Origin: Zobellia laminariae
GTDB taxonomy: Bacteria > Bacteroidota > Bacteroidia > Flavobacteriales > Flavobacteriaceae
Direction of reading: 5' to 3'
Assembly (NCBI RefSeq): GCF_009725995.1
Contig: NZ_RCNS01000002.1
Span: 682,001 to 746,000, forward strand
Length of the DNA stretch: 64,000 nucleotides
The notes beneath the pieces were generated by a model. That model did not search any database and had not been told where the DNA came from. It saw only the letters and a list, made by a program, of their open reading frames with translations. Shown here one piece after another: positions 1-7,319 of the stretch (its first letter is position 1; each line of letters begins with the position of its first letter). Position numbers and translations under genes: made by a program.

Positions 1-656
1 AAAGAACGTCCTCCGTCGTATAATTGATACCAAGCTATAGGGTGATTTTCGCCCATACCTTTAAGTGGAATTTCGTTATAGCCTTTCTGATAATCATACG
101 TGTTTTCGTCTACGGAAAGAAGCACGGTAATATCTTCTGATTTTAAGAGGTCAAAATTGTACCATTCCTCACTCCACAACCATTTTTCCGGTAGGTGTAG
201 GTTGGATGGAAAATTTGAATCATGATTGGTTAGTACCGCCGCTTGAAATTGGGGGTGGTCTTTAAAAACTCCGCCTATAAGATTATCAAACCAAGGATTT
301 CTAACCTCGCTATCGGAAGTGGAATGGACTCCCACAAAACCTTTACCGCTTTTAATGTGTGTTTTTATGACTTCAAGCTGTTCGTTGGTTAAATTATCGG
401 CATTCGCATTTAAAAATACAACCACATCGTAAGAAGGTAATTTTTTGGCAAGGTCTTCGGGACTTTGTGTCCAATCAAACTTAAACTGATGTGCTGCTGC
501 CATTTTATGAAAACCATCCACCGCATTCGGTATGCACTCATAATGCCAAGTGTCTTGTACCGTGAACAGCAAGACCTTAAATTGGTCTTGGGCAAAAGCC
601 ATATGGTTAAAAGTTAAAATGATAAAACATGTTAATTGTAAAATTCTAGATTTCAT
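1..656 (-). CDS. ThuA-like domain protein, exported, 3' part beyond the window
   Basis: The reading frame opens with ATG at 656 and stays open to base 1, giving 218 codons; the C-terminus is outside the window. Residues 1-22 form a hydrophobic signal peptide ending in an Ala-Phe-Ala type site. The mature part begins with a ThuA-like glutamine-amidotransferase fold: a strand reading KVLLFTV, then a DTWHYE segment, DVVVFLNAN, and the GKGFVGVHS stretch typical of ThuA/trehalose-utilisation proteins in Bacteroidetes. The role of this family is poorly defined; it is often found in carbohydrate-use loci. It lies 26 bases downstream of the isomerase-like gene on the same strand, so the two are probably co-transcribed. 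Other domains may follow beyond the edge. Confidence 0.85.
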   Translation of the reverse strand, partial: MKSRILQLTCFIILTFNHMAFAQDQFKVLLFTVQDTWHYECIPNAVDGFHKMAAAHQFKFDWTQSPEDLAKKLPSYDVVVFLNANADNLTNEQLEVIKTHIKSGKGFVGVHSTSDSEVRNPWFDNLIGGVFKDHPQFQAAVLTNHDSNFPSNLHLPEKWLWSEEWYNFDLLKSEDITVLLSVDENTYDYQKGYNEIPLKGMGENHPIAWYQLYDGGRS

Positions 657-682
657 AAGATTTACGTGTTGAGAGTGAGTTG

Positions 683-1987
683 TTATAATATGTTGAAGTA
701 TAAGTAGTTCCATGCAGAATTGATGCTGTACCATACCGAATAATTAAAGGCTTCTACTTCTGCCACAGTATATTTGAGACCTGCGGTTTTGGCGTATGTA
801 AAGTAGAGCTCAAAATCCATTTTGCCGCTTTGGCCCAGTTCTTCGTAATCTTTAACGTGCCAGCTTATAAACCTATTTTCGTATTTTTTGAAGTAGTCAA
901 TTGGGTCAACTTTTGAAAAATGCATCCAATACAAATCGGCTTGGAAACTTACGTATTTCGGATTGGTATTTTCTAAGAAGTAGTCATAAACTATCTTGTT
1001 TTCTATGGTTTTAAATTCATCGGAGTGATTATGGTAGGCAAATCTAATCCCTCTTTCTTTACAAAGCTTTCCAATAGCATTATAATACTCAGCGTACCTT
1101 TTCAGTTCGGTAAGGGTAGTAATTTCTTTAATTTGATTGTTGGATATAGTTAGGTATTCAACACCTGCTTGTTTGTGGTCTTCTATGCATTCTCGCCACC
1201 ATTGCATCGCTTTTTTCCAAGCTTGTTTGTCATCGGAAGGGAGGTTGTAAAACGTCATCGATCCCGTAAATTTCAAGTGGTTATCTTCTACCAGTTTTTT
1301 AAAATCTAATGGGGATAGTCCATAAAAAGAGCGGTCTTTATAAACAAAGGTTTCAATATAACTATAGCCCATTCTATCAAGGTACTTCAAAGTTTCTTCA
1401 GGATTTTTTTGCATTTGTTCATGAACAGAAACCAGTTGGATACCTATATTTTTATCCTTTGGATTTTTCTTGATATAGCGGGTTTGCCAAAGAATTTCGT
1501 TCTGTGGGTTTACGCCCTTTAAAAGAACATCGGTTTGATTCTTAAAATCAAAAGTAACCGTCATGGTTTCTTTGCCGGTAAAGTCTCGGTCTTTCATTAT
1601 CCAGTCTGTCTCGCTGGTAAATCCACCTTTTCCCAAGAACATATCACCTTTAGCACTTTTACCCAATGCAAGGATTGAATCGGTCTTTGCGTCGTGCCCA
1701 ATTAGTTCTGTTAGAGTATGGTTGTAGGTTTCCCCATCCTTTTGAAATACATCAACGGACATTGCCGTGTTATCTATTTTAGGATAGTTGTTCATTTTAA
1801 TTAGAGGCGCTTTGGCCACACTATCCGTTTTATAATCAATTGAACTGACCCAGAACCCTACATACTGCTGCAACCTTTCCGATTGTTTTGAAATAGGCAT
1901 TTGTGAGAACACAGCATTTGTTCCTATTAGAAGAAGCAGTAGTATGGTTTTTTTGGTGAACCGATGTAAACTAAAAATGTAATTCAT
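683..1987 (-). CDS. Secreted sugar phosphate isomerase/epimerase-like TIM-barrel protein
   Basis: The 434-residue protein has a signal peptide at residues 1-28. Residues about 30-170 form an extra N-terminal region without a recognised family. Residues about 180-430 look like a xylose-isomerase-like TIM barrel (AP endonuclease 2 superfamily): E212 in YIETF, the H319-N320-H321 triad, D351 in QADLYWMH and H377 in WHVKDY are the expected metal and substrate positions. Members convert or epimerise keto sugars or inositols, but an exported member of unknown substrate is inferred here. The ThuA-like gene follows after 26 bases, which suggests a sugar-use operon. An 18-base palindrome at 2056-2073 lies about 70 bases upstream and may be its operator. 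Confidence 0.85.
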   Translation of the reverse strand: MNYIFSLHRFTKKTILLLLLIGTNAVFSQMPISKQSERLQQYVGFWVSSIDYKTDSVAKAPLIKMNNYPKIDNTAMSVDVFQKDGETYNHTLTELIGHDAKTDSILALGKSAKGDMFLGKGGFTSETDWIMKDRDFTGKETMTVTFDFKNQTDVLLKGVNPQNEILWQTRYIKKNPKDKNIGIQLVSVHEQMQKNPEETLKYLDRMGYSYIETFVYKDRSFYGLSPLDFKKLVEDNHLKFTGSMTFYNLPSDDKQAWKKAMQWWRECIEDHKQAGVEYLTISNNQIKEITTLTELKRYAEYYNAIGKLCKERGIRFAYHNHSDEFKTIENKIVYDYFLENTNPKYVSFQADLYWMHFSKVDPIDYFKKYENRFISWHVKDYEELGQSGKMDFELYFTYAKTAGLKYTVAEVEAFNYSVWYSINSAWNYLYFNIL

Positions 1988-2411
1988 CCTTTAAATCTTA
2001 TGGTAGTAAATTTAAAAGAGTTGCTTGTCTATGACTATAAACCTTGAAGCTATGATTGCAACTGGTGTTGCAAATGGACAATTCTGTTTAACGGAATCTA
2101 GTTGATAAGACATTAGAATTGGATTGCCCATGCACATTAATATGTGTATTTATAAACTCAAATGCGTCAGGGTATACACTTGCAAACAAGAAGGAATGCC
2201 ACATTGATGCTATACAATGCATAATTTATTATAGAATACGGAAAGCGTAACATTTAACTTTGGAGAATAAGTAGCTGCCTTATCAATAATTGAAGCAAAA
2301 TTATCTGCTTTTGTATGGGGGAGACAAAAAGCCAAAATTCGCAAAAGAATCCATTTGAAAAATCGTAAAACAGAAGACTTTTAATTATAAACAGTTAAAC
2401 AAATACAACTC
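1988..2411. other. Divergent intergenic region
   Basis: This 424-base gap separates the minus-strand isomerase-like gene from the plus-strand 136-residue gene. No open frame with protein-like content was seen. It holds the palindrome at 2056-2073 and a TAACTTTG sequence at 2255-2262 that matches the Bacteroidetes -7 consensus TAnnTTTG on the plus strand. No matching -33 element was found, so that promoter is only a suggestion. Confidence 0.4.
2056..2073. promoter_or_regulatory. 18-base palindrome, possible operator
   Basis: TTGCAAC and GTTGCAA form perfect 7-base arms around TGGT. It sits about 70 bases upstream of the start of the isomerase-like gene. A perfect palindrome of this size in a divergent intergenic region is what a dimeric repressor or activator would bind. 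The regulator is not identified; the LacI protein encoded near 42 kb is far away and there is no evidence linking them. Confidence 0.3.
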
Positions 2412-2822
2412 ATGAAAAATATCCTTTTTGCCGCATTGGCTATGTTATGCCTAACAAACTTTACCTATGCCCAATCTTCTGTGAAGAAAGACGGGGATGA
2501 AGCAGACACAGAGAAAATGCTTTTAACCATTTTCTTGAAACATGATCAGTCAATGAACCTAAGTGAGATTGAAGACGTTAGGACCAAACAGGGGTTTTAT
2601 AAAAGTTTTCCTCCAGAAGGCGTTTCGGTCGTTAATTGGTACGTAGTAATGGGTATAGGCCAAATGGTGGTATTGGAGTTGCCGGCTTCCAAACTTAGGG
2701 ACGTGAATTTGGCCATAGAAAAAACTGCTTGGAAAGCCTTTAAATCTGAAATTTATCCTACCTATGATTTGTACCCGCTTATAGAGCAAAAGTTGGATAA
2801 TAAGTCTAAAGTAAGTTATTAA
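2412..2822 (+). CDS. Small secreted protein of unknown function
   Basis: This 136-residue protein starts with a clear signal peptide (residues 1-21, ending YAQ). The mature region is rich in charged residues, has no cysteine, and contains a central hydrophobic strand region (VVNWYVVMGIGQMVVLELP) followed by a helix with conserved-looking Trp and Lys. I do not recognise a named family. It is monocistronic: the upstream neighbour is divergent and an inverted repeat follows directly. The start was chosen because the signal peptide begins at this ATG. Export to the periplasm is well supported; function is not. Confidence 0.75.
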   Translation: MKNILFAALAMLCLTNFTYAQSSVKKDGDEADTEKMLLTIFLKHDQSMNLSEIEDVRTKQGFYKSFPPEGVSVVNWYVVMGIGQMVVLELPASKLRDVNLAIEKTAWKAFKSEIYPTYDLYPLIEQKLDNKSKVSY

Positions 2823-2830
2823 GTAGTGTT

Positions 2831-2883
2831 CTAACTCATCCAGATTTTCCTGTAAACAGTTTAACGTAATTTGGATGAGTTAG
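2831..2883. terminator. Long inverted repeat between convergent genes
   Basis: CTAACTCATCCA at 2831-2842 pairs perfectly with TGGATGAGTTAG at 2872-2883. The 29-base interior contains a second small hairpin. The element lies between the 3' ends of the 136-residue gene and the beta-propeller gene, so a bidirectional terminator is the likely role, although the T-run is not adjacent. Confidence 0.5.
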
Positions 2884-2903
2884 TAGAACTAAGTTTTTTA
2901 AAA

Positions 2904-3803
2904 CTAATTTTTAAGTGGTACGGCATATATTTTTCCTGCCATCATATCGGGCACCAATAACCTGTTTTTGTCTTCCTCAAGATAAAAATCTGCAGCAGAT
3001 TCTAGACCTTCAATAAGTACGGTAGACGTTTCGGTTTTGGGGTCTATTTTCCAAACTTTTCCATGCACCCAACTACTTACATAGTAATTACCCTTGCTAT
3101 CTTGTTCTACGGCGTCAGCCCCTCTAAATTCACCTTTAAGCGGACTAAGCGCACCATTTTTAGTAACTAAGAAGTTACCCTTAAAAAAAGCACCTACCAT
3201 AATGTTTTCATCATTGTCAACACCAACACCATTGGGGTTTAACATAAGAGGTGAAGTATCTTGTTTTATGGTAATATGCCCTTCTAAATCCACATGGTAG
3301 ATACGCCCTAGCTCAGGAACTTTCTTTGCTTCTTCGCTATCTAGCGGCCACAAATTATTGTCAGGATTGCGCATGTATTGGGTCGCACCCATATCGGCTA
3401 CGTACATTCCGTTTTCTTTACCATCTAATGAAACATCGTTTAAATAGAGAACCGTTTCAGGAAAAGCTGCTTTATCTACAAAAATGCTAGCGTTCCCTTC
3501 TTTATCAACTCTCCAAATTCGGGTAACATCAGAGAAGTACAGATAGCCATTTAAGTAAACAATGCCTTTGGGCTCATTAAAACCCTTGGCAAAAACCTTT
3601 ACGCCGTTTTTGGATATCTCTACCAATTCGCCATCGCCCGGTTCTTTTGCGTTCATTACGGTCACATAATAATTGTCGTGGAAACCTTTTGTGATACTCT
3701 CAGGTTTCATGCCCACCTCAATCGGAAATGCTATCTCAGATTGCGCCTGACCTATAAAAGCGAATACTAAAGCGATTATGAATGCGACTTGCTTGATTGT
3801 CAT
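2904..3803 (-). CDS. Secreted SMP-30/NHL-like beta-propeller protein
   Basis: The 299-residue product has a signal peptide (residues 1-20, ending AQS). The rest is built of repeating blade-like units with motifs such as GDGELVEIS, GYLYFSDVTRIWRVD, LNDVSLDG, MYVADMG and NPNGVGVDNDENIMVG, which match the SMP-30/gluconolactonase/LRE-like or NHL beta-propeller superfamily. Some members are lactonases that bind a divalent metal, but catalytic residues cannot be assigned confidently here. It is a single gene with a convergent neighbour. A binding or lactonase role in the periplasm is inferred from fold and export only. Confidence 0.8.
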   Translation of the reverse strand: MTIKQVAFIIALVFAFIGQAQSEIAFPIEVGMKPESITKGFHDNYYVTVMNAKEPGDGELVEISKNGVKVFAKGFNEPKGIVYLNGYLYFSDVTRIWRVDKEGNASIFVDKAAFPETVLYLNDVSLDGKENGMYVADMGATQYMRNPDNNLWPLDSEEAKKVPELGRIYHVDLEGHITIKQDTSPLMLNPNGVGVDNDENIMVGAFFKGNFLVTKNGALSPLKGEFRGADAVEQDSKGNYYVSSWVHGKVWKIDPKTETSTVLIEGLESAADFYLEEDKNRLLVPDMMAGKIYAVPLKN

Positions 3804-4279
3804 AACTGTATTTTTTAATATTAAATATTGATGCTTTACAAATTTAATGACCAGTAATATGTGATTATGGTAATTTTGAAGCGAATACTATCAAAATTGT
3901 GTCGCGTATGGTTTTATAGTATTCTGAAAAGAAAACATATTCTTGAAAGCCACTTTTCTAATTAGCTGATGGGGTATTTTGGCTTTTAAATGTTTGTATT
4001 ATTTCTGGAAAACGAGAGGATTGTAGAAGGAAGTGGTTTGGTTTTAAAATTCGTTGTCCAAGGTTGCTACGGCAAAATTCACTTTTTGGTGACGGGCTGC
4101 CTAAATGAAAATATACGTGGTAAATCTTGGAATGTCTTCCTTTGCGGTATAGTAAAATATTTTAAAGAAAAGGAGTTAAAATACACCTAGTTATTTGGTT
4201 AACTTATAACTTTCTAGGCGCCCAGAATCCTTTTAATCTGAGGTTACAGACACTATTTTAATTAATTTAGTTATGTCAT

Positions 4280-4303
4280 AATATTGGGAAGCCAATATTT
4301 TTT
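4280..4303 (+). terminator. Orphan rho-independent terminator
   Basis: AATATTGG, a GAAG loop and CCAATATT form a perfect 8-bp hairpin that runs into a stretch of T on the plus strand. No annotated plus-strand gene ends just upstream. Confidence 0.55.
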
Positions 4304-4312
4304 GAGAAGCCC

Positions 4313-4344
4313 ACAATATGACGAAACTTAAGTTTCCATATTGT
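4313..4344. repeat. 32-base near-palindrome
   Basis: ACAATATG at 4313-4320 pairs with CATATTGT at 4337-4344, and the centre GAAACTTAAGTTTC is itself a perfect palindrome; only two bases (AC at 4321-4322) are unpaired. It lies about 140 bases past the stop of the helicase fusion gene. It could be a 3' end structure or a protein-binding site. Confidence 0.5.
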
Positions 4345-4485
4345 CAAGACAAAAAGAATAACAGAAGGTTGAAGAATCCAATTTTAGAATCTTTGAGGCT
4401 ACAATAATATTGATTCCGATTAGGGAAGAATTTATTTGTTTTTCATCTAAGTTCTTTATTGTACTTTCTTACCTTTTAAAAGAAC

Positions 4486-6705
4486 TTAAAGGTCTAATAC
4501 TGTGATGAATTCACCAATAACTTTTAGTTCTTTGGTTTCATTTTCATCTAATACAATGTCTTTATATATAGTATCAAAAGATTGTGGTTTAAGTATTATT
4601 GATTTATGAACCCAACTTTCATCCGTTATTAATTTTTCACTATGATAAGATTTGATAGTGTAGCCTGCTCCAAAATCCGAATCTTGAATATTAAAATGTT
4701 CAACTAACACAATTTTACCTTCTCTACTACCTCCAAAATCTTTTTTGAATAAGCACCAAGAACCATTTTCAATTTTCTTGTTCATTGATTCTCCAATAAT
4801 TTGACATACAAAATAGTCTTCTCTGGCTGAAATGTTAATTGGTAATTCCACCCACTTAAAATTTTCAAACTCAGAATGGGTTTGTAACTCACTAAAGTTA
4901 CCAGCCGCAGCATAAATATCAAATATAGGTACTGCATTTACAAAAGGTTTGACATCAGCAAAAGATAGAATTCTCAATTTACTTTCATTTCGAAAAGAGT
5001 CAATATGTTCTTTGAAATATTCTCTTAAGTTTTGATCACAAGCATAAATATAGACACCTTTGATTCCTCTAAACATTATTGTTTTGTAGATATTGATAAT
5101 ATATTCTTTCAGTTTATTAATATCATCTAATCCCCTTTTTCCATTTTTATCAAAATACTTCGACTTATCAATTTCTATCTGATTTTTAATTTTATTGAAT
5201 GATATTTCTTCTCCAAAAATTACTCCAGTATAATTCAAATCATAACCTTGTGTTGTATGTATACATCCAACTTCTCTGAATGAATTCTCTGAATTTATCC
5301 AATCTTTATCGGTTTTATTCCATTGTAATTCAACACCGTCAATTGAAATGTCAATAGCATTAAGGTCTGGACTAGGTTTTTTCTTTGGGTCAGATAACCA
5401 AGGCCAAGAATACCCAGCTATTAATCTACATAATCCATATTTTTCTTCCTTAATAGATAATTGTTCATACATATCTTTCATAGAATCAAAGACAATTATG
5501 TCATAATTGGCAGGACTATAAAAGCTTTTGTTTTTGCGATTAACATTTAGCAAGTCATCAACAAATGTTATATAATCATTACCTCCATTAGAACGCATTT
5601 GAGATTTAAGTTCTATTTCTATAGAATTAGCTTCATTTAATAATTTGTCAAAATGGGATGCAGGAATATCAGAAGGTTTAACAGATTGTGCTGAATCATA
5701 AAAGAATATTTGATTCTTACTATTTGCTATTATCCAGTCTAATTCAGTACCTGTATCGTCTAAACCTAGTTTTTGGTTATTCTTTTTAAAAACACCCATC
5801 CATCCGATATTTTTATATTGTCTCAGACGATGAGCCTCATCAACAATTAATAAATCGTACTTTTTTTTAAAAGTTTCTGAAGGACTAATTATCATTGATG
5901 ATTTTAACTCTGGAATTTTTCTAAATACATTTTGCAAAGTTTTTCGGAGAGAACTCATTGCTACAACAAATCCTATTTCGGCTTTAGGATATTTACTCTT
6001 AAAAGAACGAACTAAATTTATTTCTTGAATCTCAATATCGTTGAAATCATCCATATTAGTATCAGAAACATCTGACCCAAGTAATTTAATTAAATAGGAT
6101 GCAAGAATGGTTTTTCCGGTTCCAGCACTTCCTTTAATGAAAATTTTGCTAGATTTCTTTTCTGTTAAAGCTTCAATTATTTCTAAAACAGAATTGTATT
6201 GGTCTTCATTAAGAGATTTATATGGAGAATATTTAAAAAGCTCAGAGTTTTCAATTTCTTCGAGAGATTTACTTACTATTTTATTCTCAATAAGTTTGCT
6301 CCAAATATCTTTAAAAAGGTTTTTGTATAAATCTTGTTGATAATAGTTGTGATTGATTAGGCCGTGATTTCCATTTTGTAATTCATAAGTACCCTCTGAA
6401 GATATATATTGAATTAATTTTGATTCGATATCAAGTGTTGCTGATTTATTAAATTTATCGGAACCAATAATTGATATCTGATTGAAAGATTTAGCTTTTT
6501 TAGAATTTGCTAAATGATTTTTAATTCTGTTAGAAAAGTTAGTTGATTCACCAACATAAGCAAATTTTTTGGCCTCGTTCTGTATAAAATAAACCAAGGG
6601 CCATTGATTTTTAACCCATATATTTTGGTTAATTTCTTCTAGTGAATTTTTATTAAAGTCATAACGTTTAGAAACTTCTACTGATAGGTCAAAGTTTGAA
6701 CTCAT
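4486..6705 (-). CDS. GIY-YIG / DUF2075 helicase / S24 (LexA-like) fusion protein
   Basis: The 739-residue protein has three parts. Residues 36-70 resemble a GIY-YIG domain (VYF at 38-40, YVG at 50-52, R60, H64). Residues about 160-560 are a DUF2075 (Schlafen group 3-like) superfamily 1 helicase: Walker A GSAGTGKT (192-199), Walker B DEAH (289-292), YDSAQ (336-340), QMRS (369-372), HTTQGYD (483-489) and a FRGIKGVYIY motif near 545-554. Residues about 595-700 look like an S24 autoprotease: Ala601-Gly602, then Ser640 in GESM and Lys685 in YTIK. The spacing resembles phage CI/LexA. The start ATG overlaps the stop of the MazG-like gene by four bases. Composition is AT-rich with many Ile, Lys and Asn, suggesting horizontal transfer. 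A nucleic-acid-directed defence or SOS-linked role is inferred; the domain assignments are by motif only. Confidence 0.85.
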   Translation of the reverse strand: MSSNFDLSVEVSKRYDFNKNSLEEINQNIWVKNQWPLVYFIQNEAKKFAYVGESTNFSNRIKNHLANSKKAKSFNQISIIGSDKFNKSATLDIESKLIQYISSEGTYELQNGNHGLINHNYYQQDLYKNLFKDIWSKLIENKIVSKSLEEIENSELFKYSPYKSLNEDQYNSVLEIIEALTEKKSSKIFIKGSAGTGKTILASYLIKLLGSDVSDTNMDDFNDIEIQEINLVRSFKSKYPKAEIGFVVAMSSLRKTLQNVFRKIPELKSSMIISPSETFKKKYDLLIVDEAHRLRQYKNIGWMGVFKKNNQKLGLDDTGTELDWIIANSKNQIFFYDSAQSVKPSDIPASHFDKLLNEANSIEIELKSQMRSNGGNDYITFVDDLLNVNRKNKSFYSPANYDIIVFDSMKDMYEQLSIKEEKYGLCRLIAGYSWPWLSDPKKKPSPDLNAIDISIDGVELQWNKTDKDWINSENSFREVGCIHTTQGYDLNYTGVIFGEEISFNKIKNQIEIDKSKYFDKNGKRGLDDINKLKEYIINIYKTIMFRGIKGVYIYACDQNLREYFKEHIDSFRNESKLRILSFADVKPFVNAVPIFDIYAAAGNFSELQTHSEFENFKWVELPINISAREDYFVCQIIGESMNKKIENGSWCLFKKDFGGSREGKIVLVEHFNIQDSDFGAGYTIKSYHSEKLITDESWVHKSIILKPQSFDTIYKDIVLDENETKELKVIGEFITVLDL

Positions 6706-7031
6706 AATTCATTATACTTTTTAGCAGAACCTTTTGCTTTATCAATAGGATATTTCTTTCCATTACTTTCAATTTTGTCTAATACAATTTTTTCTACGTC
6801 AAAGCCATATTTGTCCGCAAGTAAAAAAGCATAGGCAAAAACATCAGCCAATTCTTCTTTAACAGATTCTTTATTAGCCTCTTCGGGTTTTTTCCACAAG
6901 TATTCTTCAAGTAATTCGCTTGATTCGATGTTTATTGCTAAGGCTAAGTCTTTTGGATTATGGAATTGTTCCCAATCACGTTCATTTCTGAACTCAATTA
7001 ACTTATCTGTTATTTTTTTTATGTCACTCAT
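6702..7031 (-). CDS. MazG-like nucleotide pyrophosphohydrolase
   Basis: The 109-residue protein has the all-alpha NTP pyrophosphohydrolase signature: ESSELLEEY near residues 36-44 and EELADVFAYAF near 59-69 supply the acidic Mg-binding residues (ExxE and ExxD). This size matches the single-domain MazG/RS21-C6-like family, which hydrolyses (d)NTPs to monophosphates and pyrophosphate. The gene is first in a two-gene operon and its stop overlaps the start of the helicase fusion, so the two products are likely made together. Family members with other partners deplete nucleotides or remove modified ones; which applies here is unknown. Confidence 0.85.
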   Translation of the reverse strand: MSDIKKITDKLIEFRNERDWEQFHNPKDLALAINIESSELLEEYLWKKPEEANKESVKEELADVFAYAFLLADKYGFDVEKIVLDKIESNGKKYPIDKAKGSAKKYNEL

Positions 7032-7065
7032 ACTATTTTACTTTGATTCACAAGCTTTTCGGTAT

Positions 7066-7073
7066 CAAACATA
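7066..7073 (-). promoter_or_regulatory. Candidate -7 element of the MazG/helicase operon
   Basis: On the minus strand the sequence reads TATGTTTG, a full match to the Bacteroidetes -7 consensus TAnnTTTG, about 35 bases before the MazG-like start. No clear -33 TTTG was found at the usual 19-21 base spacing, so this is tentative. Confidence 0.35.
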
Positions 7074-7319
7074 ACGGTTGCGCTCGTTTGTTCGGTTCTT
7101 AGTTTGAAGATAAGGTAATTATATAAATTACAGAGAGAATAGATGGTTTTAAAACTGATTAAAAAGGGTTTTGGTTAAAGAATAGATACTTGTTTATAAA
7201 CTAAACATAAAGCTCATTAATGCCATAAATATAACCAATAGATGACTAGCATAGGGCATATTTAGTGGGTATAGAAAGAGGATTAGAGCGAGTACTTTTG
7301 TAATGGTCTTTTTAGGGTG

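Larger units (their letters stand above)
3804..4485. other. Intergenic region with orphan terminator and palindrome
   Basis: This 682-base region has no convincing gene. A 66-codon open frame on the plus strand at 3990-4190 has no family resemblance and an atypical composition. A good plus-strand terminator at 4280-4303 has no recognised gene upstream, so either a short non-coding RNA or a decayed gene may lie between about 3900 and 4280. A 32-base near-palindrome follows at 4313-4344. A loose inverted repeat (4449-4457 with 4479-4487) overlaps the stop codon of the helicase gene. Confidence 0.4.

Noticed and set aside
3990..4190. 66-codon plus-strand open frame
   Set aside because: No family resemblance, no signal peptide or membrane segment and unusual composition; kept only as a note in the intergenic entry.
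7060..7110. Short GC-rich stretch resembling integron attC sites
   Set aside because: No proper core sites or paired stem and no integrase nearby.
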